A program made the position numbers and the translations under genes. The notes under the pieces were generated by a model, which did no database searches, had not been told where the DNA came from, and saw only the letters and a program-made list of their open reading frames with translations. A stretch of 64,000 bases of DNA from positions 23,622,001 to 23,686,000 of the forward strand of contig OU612072.1 in assembly GCA_914767715.1 (NCBI GenBank), read 5' to 3'. Of this stretch, positions 37,982 to 49,846 are shown piece after piece. Origin of the DNA: Membranipora membranacea. Its lineage: Eukaryota; Bryozoa; Gymnolaemata; Cheilostomatida; Membraniporidae. The first letter of the stretch is position 1. Each line of letters begins with the position of its first letter.

Positions 37982-40900
37982 ATGGCACAGGACGTACATG
38001 AAGTGCATAATATGACAGACACTGACAGATTGAATGAGGCATCAATAACACCAACAACCTCAGATATAGCCCCAGGAACTCTTGAGCCTTCAGTGAGCTA
38101 CTCAACACATCTAGCACTGACTGTAACGTGTGTCGTCATATTCAGCCTGATGTTCCTGTTTGTATACATACAGCTCTGGATGGTCTTATACTACAAACAC
38201 AAGCGACGCAGCTATCAAACTATATTCCTTTTCCTCTGTCTGGTGTGGGCAGCGCTCCGTGTGACTTTATTCTCATTTTACTTCAGCAAAAGTGACGTTA
38301 TGCTTGCAAATAATCTCTATCCTGCAGTCTACTGGCTGCTCTATTCTTGTCCGGTGGTCCTGCAGTTTACCACACTAGTGCTATTAGTTAGCTTTTTCTC
38401 TCAGGTAAGGATATATGCTCATACAGACAAAAGAACTCCGAACGGTTTATTGTCACATACTTGTGCTTCTATCATGAGAGTATTTCTTCCAAACACTGCC
38501 ACACTCAAACTCGTCAGACTTTTGATGATGCACATCTAAGTAGGCTTTATATCCATTATATGTCCATCCTCTATGAGAATGCATGTGAAGCGCCAACTGT
38601 TTTTGTGAAGGGCAACATGCTGCGCTTTGGGTAAATGCATCAGTTATCATCAGCCAGTACATTTATGTTGCAGGTATGCGTATGTTGATTTCTTCATCAG
38701 TTATTGTCACAACTTTGTTTGTTTCTAACTCCAGGTTGTTATTAAAGCTAAGTACCCGCAAGAAGTACAGAAATACAGGTAAGTTTTCCCTGTCAGTCTC
38801 TCGATTATTTCAAGCTGAGCGAGACTCTTATTCACTCAATGCTTTTTGATTATGTTAGTTTGTCATACCAGGGAGAATGGTCATACCTAGCCAAATATAT
38901 TACTCAAAGTTAGATACTTGGCTAACAACAATGGGCCGGATGAAGCTCAGTTACGGCAGCTCCTCAAAGGGTTGTAAAGGTGTAATCATCAGGAACACGA
39001 TCCCAAACTACTGGATCAACTCAACTGATGAAAGTTCCCTTGATTGGACAAAACCATCCCAAATTATGAGGTCCAAAGTGTAAAAATAGTCCAAAGTTTA
39101 ATCAATGAAACCATAAATTATCCCTGATGATACAAAGCCCCCTTTGCCTCTGCCTGTATATAAATGCCACATGCATTTGGCTCAAATAACATGACTTCTA
39201 GTTTCCCTTTATTTCATTGTCCATTATTAGTCATAAGTGAACTTAACCATCAGATAATCCATGATAACCGGCGCTGACTCAAAGCACCATGATGCCCATT
39301 ATCTGTACTAACTTTGTTGATAATATTGTCTCTGCTGTAATATGATTGTAGGTTCAGAGTACGACTGATATGTACACTATCAGTGATAGTCTTCACCATT
39401 GTAAATGTTGTGTGCGGTATTATGGCGCAGGTCTATATAGCTGACCCCTGTGAGAAGGCATTCATCAGTGTAGGGGTGAGTTAACAGCATGTTAGGTTCA
39501 AAAAGGTCAAATATGGACGAAAACTCATTTGCATCAAATCAATTTTGAATCCTGGACCACAATGATCATGAGGTACACTACTGCTGTGCGTATATCTGGT
39601 CGATCGACCGTGTGTAATACTTATAGTCTAATATCTAGTTCTAGTCTTGTATCCTCAGAAGGAATTTAATGTGACTAACGACCTGAAGCCAATCCTATAA
39701 TTAAGGGTGTGTGACTGTTTGGTACCTAGATCAAACTAAATTCAAAGATCAGAGATACGCATGCTAAAGGTGCAGTCTCAATATCAATTTGATCTGGGAT
39801 CCCGCTGCCATAAAACTAATGGTGACTAATGGTGACGCTGCAACAAACTATCCAATTAGTATTAGTCCCTTAATCAGACAAGCTAACATGGTTGCTGCTT
39901 TGCTGTTACGTTGGTAGGCCAATGTCTGTTTGGCATGTACTTATAATGGCGTCTATGACAAAACACAGAAATGGTCTAGGTCCAAAAATACATAAATCAC
40001 ATATTATATTGCCTTCATAAAACACCGGCCCTGCCCAACAGGTCTTCATAATCACTGTAAAACAAGTTGTCTCTAGTTGTCTGATCAATAAAACTTGCTT
40101 TTGCTGTTTAAAACGATGATGTAATCTAAAGAAAGAGAAACAACCTACAATCTTAGGCCTATAAAAATTCCAGAGTTAACTTTTTATTACGCTGCTACCT
40201 TGCTGGCCATCCAACTCAAACTGAACCTTTATTTATTTAACAGAGAAGTAAGCAACTTTTAGTTCACCCAGATCAGTTTTGGTTCTGATTTGGTTGTATA
40301 CTGTACTCTTTACTACACTTTATAGTATTGTTTTGTTTACTATTTTTGTACTTTTGTGGTTTGCAGTTTAAATCATTATTGCAGCCCACTATCATATTAT
40401 CACAGAGTTCTGGATATATACTTACTCTGTGATGATATTGATATTAGCCAACACTGTCATAACACAGAACATCCTAGTTTTTGAACGGATTTTTCTCACA
40501 AGAACACCCTTAAACCAGGGAGAATGCTTAAACTGAAGCGTAAACTGAAAAACTGATTTGTTGATATTAATGGTATTTATATCAGGGAAGCTTCTTTTCA
40601 TATTATTGGCTGAGAAAACAAAACAAGACCCTGGGAGAACTACTTTGACAAACATAAAATACATTGTTTTGTTTTTCTTCAGTTTACTCATTCCATTTTC
40701 TCTTGGTGTCCATTGTGGCAGCCCCATATGAGCTATCTTCAATGCGAATCATCACAAACGATTGTGGGTGTACTATTTAGCCAAACACTCAAGCCTCAGA
40801 GAGTAAAAGCACCCTTGTATGGAACCACTTATAGCCTAGGTTTAAAATTGGATGAAAAGTGTAGAACAATGATTTCAAAGTGTTTGATCCAGGCAGAGCT

Positions 40901-43900
40901 ACACTTTGCTCATCCCTGTGATGGTCCCCCTCACACTGTGAGAACTGGGCGAACGTTTGAGTATCTTAACTGAGAATCGGACCTGCACTCGAAAATTCTG
41001 ACTTTATTTTTGATGGGGTTATCGTTAAGGTGCAGTCAAGGACTCTTGTCCCAGCACAGAACTGCTGGCAAAGCACCAAACTCTATGTAACTAATTTTCT
41101 GGTCTGCTTCATGTTTAAACATTATTCACTTGTTGTTTGTTTCAAGTGCAGGTTTGATGTTATTTTCTCTTTATTTCTTTCAGGTGAGGGTTGTGATTAA
41201 TGGCCTTCTGTTTGTGGCTCACGGTATATCTCTGTCTTACTGGATATTCGCTCTCAATAAAATAGCCAACGCGAGAGTACTGCTCGAATCAAAGGTAGGC
41301 TTTATGAACTAAGGTTCTGACTCCCGTGTCACGTGTAGGCCTAGTTTGAAATCAATGTATGTAGTCGACATACATGGTTGTATAGTCAGGGCTCATGCCA
41401 AAAATAATCAAATTCATGCAGTTCAACATTTACGAATCGGTATCACCATTTATGTGTTGACAGAAAAAAAAATGTATAATCGGAATAGCTTTTCTGTCCT
41501 GGGGTATATATTTCTTATCAAATATCAATTTTAACCTTGTTATTTTTACTACGGCTGCTCCGCTAAAGTTATTTTAGCCCATCAGTCCACTAGCCCCTCA
41601 CTGAATTGATAGCCCAGTGGTGTGTGGTAGTAGGATACTTTGTTTACTAATTTAATTGATCCAATCAAAAGTTCAAACTCATAATTTGAACATCAGCTAT
41701 GACTTAGTGTCCCGATTGAAAACACAGCATTGAAGTGCACAAGGTGCACCACTGCAACAAGAGCCTGTGAGAATTTTCTGCACCGTCATGAATGAAAGGT
41801 GCACTATGTAGGCCTCTTTCATCGGCCACACCTCCCCACATTTTCGAACTAATTCTTACATCGAGAGTAGGCCTACTGGGATAGAATGTAGGCCTACCTG
41901 AAAGCCTGTGAGGTTATATCGAATCTCAGTCATATGTTCAAACTTAGATAAGAAATGGAGTCATGAGCTTTAGTCACCATAATATTATCATTGTGTTATC
42001 TACTGTGAAAATCTCAGACCATAATAATACGGGTCATAGAGGCTGTGGTATACAAAGTCTACATACTTACTTAGCATGATAAGTAAGATGATGCTATTAT
42101 ACTGCCAATGGCCAGTATAATTCAGTTTTCTAATACAGTGTCAGGTGCATGCATTACCGTTTTTTAAATGATATAGTGAAACAAATAATTGATCACGATA
42201 CAGGATATGAGCTTGCCCACTTTGTACTACTCCCTCATAGCAGTTTCAAAATGCAGTAAGAAGCAGGAAAAAAGCCACTACTTGATTACCAGCTATCTTA
42301 TCTACCAGATAAATTCTAACTAAGCTGTGGCTCAGACAGCAAGTTGTTAACTTTATAATCACAAACTCCTATCATAACTCAGACTATGGGTATCCGTGTC
42401 AGTTTCAGACTTATTACCTCCCATCAGAAAATTCATTACCCCTTGATGTTCCCTGATGTCTCACACACTCGGTATTTGTGATTTTATTCATTTAATTTTA
42501 TGTTATATTATTTTAAATATTTAAAATAGTATTTATTATTTATTTTGTTGTTTCTCTGATTGCAGGGTACTAACCTATGGCAGTCGTGGCTGATGTGTGT
42601 ATTTATAGTATTTGTGTACGTGTCCAGGGCTCTATATAATATCATGGCTCTGGTGTTCCAACATTATCTCCCTGATCTCGGCTACGGCCTCATCAACGTC
42701 ACAGATCAGGTAAGTAGTCTGGGTGTGCAGACTGCAATAAACAGAGTGCAGTCTGCACAGTTAGACTGCACACTGTAGAGTTTAGTCTAGCCTGCACGCT
42801 ACAGTGTGCAGTCTAATGTGTAGACTATATAACTATACAGTATACAGGCTAGGTGTACAGACTGCAATAAACAGTGTGCAGACTACACTATACAGCGTGC
42901 AGTCTAAGTGCGCAGACTACACTGTACAACGTGCAGTCTAAGTGTGCAGACTACACTATACAGCGTGCAGTCTAAGTGTGCAGACTACACTATACAGCGT
43001 GCAGTCTAAGTGTGCAGACTACACTATACAGCGTGCAGTCTAAGTGTGCAGACTACACTATACAGCGTGCAGTCTAAGTGTGCAGACTACACTATACAAC
43101 GTGCAGTCTAACTGTGCAGACTACACTATACAACGTACAGTCTCGGTGTGCAGACTGCATTAAGCAAAGTGCAGTCTATGTACTCAGACTCCCTCTCTAT
43201 AGTGTGCAGTCTTAGTGTGCCCTCTTATAGGCATTGTTGTGCTGCTCGTACACATAACTTTTAGATTACAGATACACTCGACATGGTCTGCATCAAACTT
43301 TGATATCACAAACTCAATCAAGTTTTAGTTAAGTGTAGGTAATTACAGAAAGTCCTTATATACAATTTCTGGGAGTAATTCTAAGAATTTGGTCTTAACA
43401 CAGAGCTCAAGCCTCAGTGAATAATCAAGTTCTGCTGAAATCATCGGTAGCATCGCCAAGACTATCAGTTATCTATCCCTGCAGTTGACTCCGATAATGT
43501 TTATGGCCTCCTACCTCACATATATGGCTCAGACCAGAAGAAGCCTATTCATTAGTTTTGCAAATCAGATGTTTCTTCAGATTGAGAGGGATGACATTCC
43601 CATCACTTTTCCTGATTTAACTCTGTGAACTATGGCTCTGTGCCAATTTCAGTCTTATGGCGCGCATTGACCTGATATTCTAGTCACAGCAAAGCAAAGA
43701 TGAAATACTATCCCACCAGTTAAAAAAAACATTTAAATTCAACTTCCCTCTAGTTGCTAACTTTTATAAGAGTCAGATTTCTGAGTTTTGAGTCTAAACA
43801 AGTCGATTGAATAGAAATAATAACAAAGAGGCTATATTTCACTATTCAGAATAACCAGCACGCAATGTTTGTCCTGTTTGGCCTTATCACTTACTCTCCA

Positions 43901-46900
43901 AGGAGGAAAAATTTTACTCCTTGTTCTGTGTGTGACTCAACGGAAATCCAGCGAGCTTTTCAGGCCCATACTATTCACAATTACTCTGTGATGCATATAC
44001 ACCAGGAATTGTCTGCACTCAAAGTCTGGATTTGTCTCAATGTATGCCTTGACTTTTCCAACATCCAGCTGCAATCACTTCCCCCACCTCAATCAAATAT
44101 TAAATTAGTTAGAGCTATACCATGGCAGCTTCATTGCGGGTGGGAATGTAACTCCAAATTAGAATACATAACCAAAAATGATCTATATTATAGAGAATTG
44201 TAAAAGTGAAGTAGCGACAAATTCCACAGAGCAGCGTCCTAGATAAGCATATCATGTTATCTTCCTCGGACGACGCGCTGCCTATAATCTATAACTTGTT
44301 ACATTTCAATAATGGGATGTCAACAGGGAGTTCACTGATAAAATACCCAGATAACATTCACAGCGATTAGATAATAGGTTGAGAAGCTAGTAGCCTTACA
44401 AGGCTCTGATACCACTTAGAATCATACTCGGTATTCAGATCATTGATGGATGCAAGCTCGGCAGCCAGCGTCTATATAGTTATCAGCAGATCTGAAATTA
44501 CATCTATGGAGTTTGCATTCAAACTGAAATGTCCCTAGAGATCTCCTGCCGTACACTTGAAGAGAAGGTTTAACCCTACCTTCGATTATCATCTGCTGTT
44601 CTCGACTAACAATCTGGTGAAAGAGAAGCAGCTTTACTCTAAACAATGTCTCATCCAATTTTCTTGCATTTGGAGTTGCTTCCCTCTGCTTACAAGTTGT
44701 CAGAAAACTACTCAAATTCTAGGTCCATTGAACTTTAGTTTTAGTTGTGTCTGATTTTCCATTTGTATAATAATGAAAGTCTGTTTATGTACTGTATCTA
44801 GTGTCTTATTATTGGTACCAGTCCCATAATGAAATATTTATTAGCTTGTATTTTCCAAGGAAATCAGGTTAAATTGTGACATATATCATTTACATTTATC
44901 ACTGATCGAATTTCACTAGAAAGTTTGACCCTTGGATTGGATCTAAATTAAGAATATACGTATTGTTTGTGCCCAATGTTAAGTCAACCAGAGGTCCAGA
45001 ACAAACAGTAATATATATTTTCATGCTCTTGATCTTGCTGTAAATTCAGTCTGAGACTAATTCACATGTTCATTTGATGTTTTGTACTTAACAGGCAGAT
45101 CTGGTGAGCCTTGACAAAGGATACAACTATGTAGTTTACAGTTTTGCTCTGCTTATCTGGGAGATCCTACCCACTGTTATAGTCACTGTGTTCTTCAGAG
45201 TGCAAAAACCATCTAATATATCAACAGAGGTAATATTTGAATGTCAAACATAGAAAAACAAAAACTTTGTTTTAACGGAGGGAGACAATCAGTTCATTGA
45301 AAAATACCTTTCTCCAAAATATTAATCTTTGCTGATAAAAGATTTGTGTACATAACGGTATATGGTAATAACAGTCTGGTTTTCCAATCCAATTTAAGGC
45401 CGTTAAAGACTACCTAAAGGCCGATGCTTGTTTTAGTCGGGCAGTTACTCAGGATAAAGTTTTAACATGATTGGTCTTTGGGTAGTCCTTAAATTTCCAA
45501 CATCATAGAAAGGTATTATTACAAAAATAAAATGAACAGTCTCAGGGATTGGATGCTTCTGATTTCATGCTTATCTTCTAAAAGAATATCAGGAAATTTC
45601 AAAAGCCATGTAATATAGGCCCCACCGGTATTCAGGACTATGTTGACTGTGTTTCTTCTGTATGCTGACGACATCGTGTTCTGTTTGCTGACTATGTATT
45701 GCCCTGTCTGCTGACTTCGTTTTGCCTTGTATGCTGACTACGTTGCGTCTTGCTGTCTGACTATGTTGCGTCCTGTTGTAGCCAAGTTTTGATGACATGA
45801 GTTACCGTCAGCAGCAGTCATTTTTCGATAATCCGAAACGTTACGACAGCGAGGAGGATCTAAGCAATAACAGATACGCCTCAGACTCCTACTCCGCTAG
45901 TAACAGGTATGTCCTTCACCTTCATATGACATTGACCTTTGTATAACCTTCACCTCCTGGTCTATGAAATCACTTATACAACAAGTGAATATAGTATTTG
46001 ACTCTGGTTAAAGTTTATGACACATGGACATCGTGACTACACTATTGGCATGTGTATATCTGATCATTAGGCTCAATTGAGTCTTAGTTCCTAACCCGTT
46101 CCCGACCCTAGTTCTGTGATTTTAACTCGGAATCATCAAACTACATTCCTTCTGAGAATATTTGGGCTACATCAATATACTCAAGATATATCAATCAGAG
46201 ATATATATGCAGAAGTATATCAAGTGATCAATGCAGGTTTATAGTAAGGCCATTTACAAAAGATAGTTGAAATCCTGCCTCCAATGACCAATCAAAGATC
46301 AGCATATATTATTCTCTATAATAAAAACTTTGTGCTTGACATATAAATTTAATTCTTGTGAACTATTATAGCCTCTATTGATGCCGTGAATGGCAAGGTA
46401 ATTCTTCCTGTTTCTTAGTCCCCCTCCCCCAAAAACAAGGCCCTTTGGATGACTAAATAACCTTTGACCTTACTTTAAGCCTTACTCTCCTGAATCTCAT
46501 CACTAGCTGTAGTTTAGTTGTTCGTTGCCCGTTATACCGTCATTACCTGTTGTACTGGTTAGATTAGATCAGCTTTGTTCCATTTGCCTGCGTTTGGAGT
46601 TGCCCCCTCTACTGGTCATGCCGCAGGCCTTTTGTCTACTCCATGACCAGTAGAGGAGGGGGCAACTCCAAACACAGCCAAATGGATCTAACTTGATCTA
46701 TGGTTAGATGCATGTGCACGCTCTGGTGGCACTTAGCTTCTGTGAACACAATTTGTTCCCTCTTCCCCCAAAAATCTTGAGACATCAGAGTTAATCACAA
46801 AGAATTTCAGTCAATCAATTTCTCCCTAGTCAAGTAAGAATAAGAAGCTGACTATAAGGATGCCTGTTCTGAGAATGTTGCATTCAGCTTTTTTGTCCTG

Positions 46901-47328
46901 CTATGTTAGGTGTTTTGGGTTAGGGTCCTTCTCTTTCAAAATTACATCACATCGACAGAGCCAAACACAGGATAACTCAATGAAATAGGGCAGCTTCTAA
47001 CAATTCCTTGTCCTCACCAGCTTTAAGCCAAGAAATTATTTTTGCCTGTTTATGGAAAGAGTGCGGGAAAAACATATCGAACTTGCTTATTAAAGCAAAG
47101 TGTGTGATAACTCTAATTTGATTATATTATTATGTATTATATTATATATTATTTTTTATCAATATCGTTATTATATAATATCGTTGCAGAGGTAATATGC
47201 ATGCAATCAACTCTAGTTCTGGATCAGGAGTAGCTAGTCCGAGGAATAGACCTGGTAGTTACGACCCCAGACTAGTACGAAGTACAAGTACTCGATCGTA
47301 CGCGGAACCTCAGTACAATGGTACATGA
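37982..47328 (+). CDS. GPR137: GPR137-family seven-transmembrane lysosomal-type protein
   Basis: Eight exons (37982-38404, 38735-38778, 39352-39475, 41184-41294, 42566-42709, 45095-45229, 45782-45906, 47190-47328) total 1245 nt, 414 residues, with all phases consistent. An N-terminal extracellular/luminal tail of about 42 residues with an NMT glycosylation sequon is followed by hydrophobic segments beginning HLALTVTCVVIFSLMFLFVY. Family marks are KRRSYQTIFLFLCLVWAALR after TM1, VYWLLYSCPVVLQF, AKYPQEVQKYR, YVSRALYN, NVTDQADL, and the cytoplasmic FFDNPKRYDSEEDL at about 341-354. This last motif is nearly identical to the vertebrate GPR137A/B/C tail. In vertebrates the family sits in lysosomal membranes and regulates Rag/mTORC1 signalling; applying that here is inference. 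The basic serine-rich end (STSTRSYAEPQYNGT) is lineage-specific. Which vertebrate paralogue is closest cannot be told by eye, so the symbol denotes the family. Confidence 0.92.
42716..43222. repeat. 34-bp minisatellite with self-complementary units, in GPR137 intron 5
   Basis: Units of the form GTGTGCAGACTACACTATAC-AGCGTGCAGTCTAA are repeated about 8 times at 42890-43150, flanked by diverged copies on both sides. Each unit has AGTCTAAGTGTGCAGACT-type dyad symmetry, so the single strand can fold into GCAGTCT/AGACTGC stems. The array begins within about 10 bp of the exon 5 donor (42709|GTAAGT). Confidence 0.92.
45649..45781. repeat. ~23-bp minisatellite running into a 3' splice site
   Basis: About six diverged units of TGCTGACTACGTTGCGTCTTG occupy the last 130 bp of GPR137 intron 6. 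The final unit (CTGACTATGTTGCGTCCTGT-TGTAG) supplies the AG acceptor of exon 7 at 45781. The T-rich unit ends may serve as the polypyrimidine tract. Confidence 0.85.
46565..46700. mobile_element. Foldback MITE, copy B, with 9-bp target-site duplication
   Basis: A long inverted repeat: the left arm includes CCATTTGCCTGCGTTTGGAG and GTTGCCCCCTCTACTGGTCATG, and the right arm is its complement, with a short loop of about 20 bp. It is flanked by identical TGGTTAGAT at 46556-46564 and 46701-46709. A 9-bp duplication with long terminal inverted repeats is typical of Mutator-superfamily MITEs. It lies in GPR137 intron 7. Confidence 0.85.
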
Positions 47329-47512
47329 TTACCTCTATAAGAGACACGCATATAATCTGTGTCTGTCACCTCTATAAGAGACACCATATAATCTGTGTCT
47401 GTCACCTCTATAAGAGACATGCATATAATCTGTGTCTGTCACCTCTATAATAGACACGCATATAATCTGTGTCTGTCACCTCTATAATAGACAAATATTA
47501 TCTATGTCTATC
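47329..47512. repeat. 37-bp minisatellite, 5 copies, just after the GPR137 stop
   Basis: Unit ACCTCTATAAGAGACACGCA-TATAATCTGTGTCTGTC is repeated five times; the last is diverged. Each contains AGACAC...GTGTCT, able to form a short hairpin. It begins within about 10 bp of the stop codon and is therefore probably transcribed in the 3' UTR. Confidence 0.92.
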
Positions 47513-49846
47513 ACTAACCAGACAAAAATTGATGGATACAATTTGTGTCTGTCACTAAACAGAAGACAAAAAATAGAGGACTGTCAGGTTTCAGTGTCTC
47601 AATGCGAGTGATAGAGTCGAAGTGATCGGGCGGGATATCAAGTACAGTCTTGTGACAATACACAAACATCATTGAGTGAAAAGACAACCACACTTTCTGA
47701 CAATAACTGGCCTTGGTTACAAATTCACAATACCTCATGAATTTGTAATCTGTTTATCTGCTATTTGAAGGACAATTACTTTAAAGGAGGCTGTGGTCTA
47801 TTTTGTCAAGTGACAGTTGGTTAATTGTGACATAGAACCTCTTGTGCCATGAGAATACAGAATTACATCTATACATTCATAATAAATACTATATGGCGCT
47901 AATTAGATTAGAATTATTATTTTAGGAGATAAACATAATATTATTCTATTTTTCTATGATATGCATCTATTATCGATAGTTCTCTTTAGCTATAGTTCCC
48001 GAGCTGATCTGATATAGAGGGGACGCTAGTGGAGGCCACCGCTGATCAAATACCCTGATCATATCAGCTTAGGTACTTAAGCTACGTTATGTTCATATAT
48101 TGACCTCGCCATTTTCACCGCATAAATAGACTCAAATTTTATTTTTCTACTGATTTTGAGGCAGTCCTGTTTTTCTGAGGCACAATTCCGAATCTATAAT
48201 TGTAATTGTTGAGCTACACTTCAGGGATTGAACTAGATGACTGTGAACTGAGAGTCTGAATTAAATCATCATGTCATTTCTCTAAGCTGTTTGCTGACAT
48301 AAAAACACAATTGCGAAGCCAGAGAGTTTAAGCTTATTGCTTGGGGGCTCAATCCTCAATCTAAGATGCTCAGAAGCTCGGGGTTATAATTCGGTTTTTT
48401 TAATTATTACCCTCGGGTGTATACCTCTCCTGATAATAAAATTCTCAAGCAAGGAATTTACCAAGCCTTCAATATTTGAGCTGTCCTCTATAAATCTCAA
48501 TATCGACATGTGACACAACTCCTCATTAATGTTCCGTGATCAGAGAGGATGGATATTCTCACTATCTCTGCTGTCCCTAGGTTATAGCATACTAGTGGTA
48601 GGTCCTCAGGCTACAATTTACTGACATTAATAGACTGTAAACTCCAGGAACTCAATCTAAGGCTAGCTGCATAGTGTAAACACCACATATCAGAATACCT
48701 GCACTTTTTAAGAGAATTTGAATAATCAAATTTTTCACTTTCAATACAGGTAAGGTGAACCTTTAGACAACTACTTTGACCAACGCATGGCTTAGATAGG
48801 GTGTTACCATAGCTTAGATAGGGTGTTACCATAGCTTAGATAGGGTGTTACCATGCTCAATGGAAAATCACCAAAAGTAGTAAAGTATATGCAGGAGGCA
48901 AAGTTCTCATTGTACCTGCTTGAAATTGCGAAGCTTAAATTTAGACTCATTGATAAACCTAAACAGGAGCCTTGTTGATATCTCATACAATATCGATCGG
49001 AATTTGAGTCTAAATATAGCTATAGATTCAGTGGCTTCTTGTGATGAATTTGGTGTTTTCGTTCTAAGTCAAAATTGCTGCCTGTTTTTTAATCAGTGCT
49101 TTATTATGACCATTCTAATAACCTGAACTATTCTGGTGTTTAGTTGCCTCAGTATTTTACGTCAATTATTGTATTTGATGGATTAGAGATTGTGATAAGT
49201 TGTACTATAAGCCTTCTATGCCAGGAAATTAAATCTCAAATAATCCTATTTGGATTTCATCGATATCAAAGGAAATTACATTACATATACGTTACAGGAA
49301 TAGCCCTGCGTAAATTAAATCGACCTTTCTTGGGCTGTTTACCACGGCCCTATACATAGCTAACAACTCATGCCCTACGCTAAGCAAACAATAAATAGTC
49401 CTTATCAAAATTTAATAGCCTCAACTATAGCCTTGGGCTTCCTCCCAGAAAAATCAATAATACGGGCACTACCCTGTTTTTTTCCTTTTGTTAAACTGAA
49501 GTTCATTTATGATTAGGAATAGTGTTTTTGTTTATTTTATAACCTAGCAATATGTAAAATAGTTATACAGCTCACACTGCAGGGTATTATGGTATTCAGT
49601 CAATGAATTGAGTTGAATAACATTAGTGAGAAACTCTATTTTAACATCAAGGCAGCAGTCTAAACTAGTTATAAGTCATTCAGAAACGCTGACTGTCAAT
49701 TTGGTATAGTTTATTAAGGTATCAGTTGCGTTGGAATCTCCTGTGTATTTTTTACTTGTGACTGACATGTTTGTATCGGAACGCGCAACGTCTATTTGCT
49801 ACTAGGTATTTCTATTATATGAAGAGGACAAATTTGTGACATCAAG
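47513..49846. other. Intergenic stretch, no supported gene
   Basis: AT-rich, with only short scattered open frames. It holds a 22-bp tandem repeat (unit CATAGCTTAGATAGGGTGTTAC, three copies at 48785-48853). It should include the 3' end of the GPR137 transcript and the promoter of the CUB-LDLa gene, but I see no clear element for either. Confidence 0.5.
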
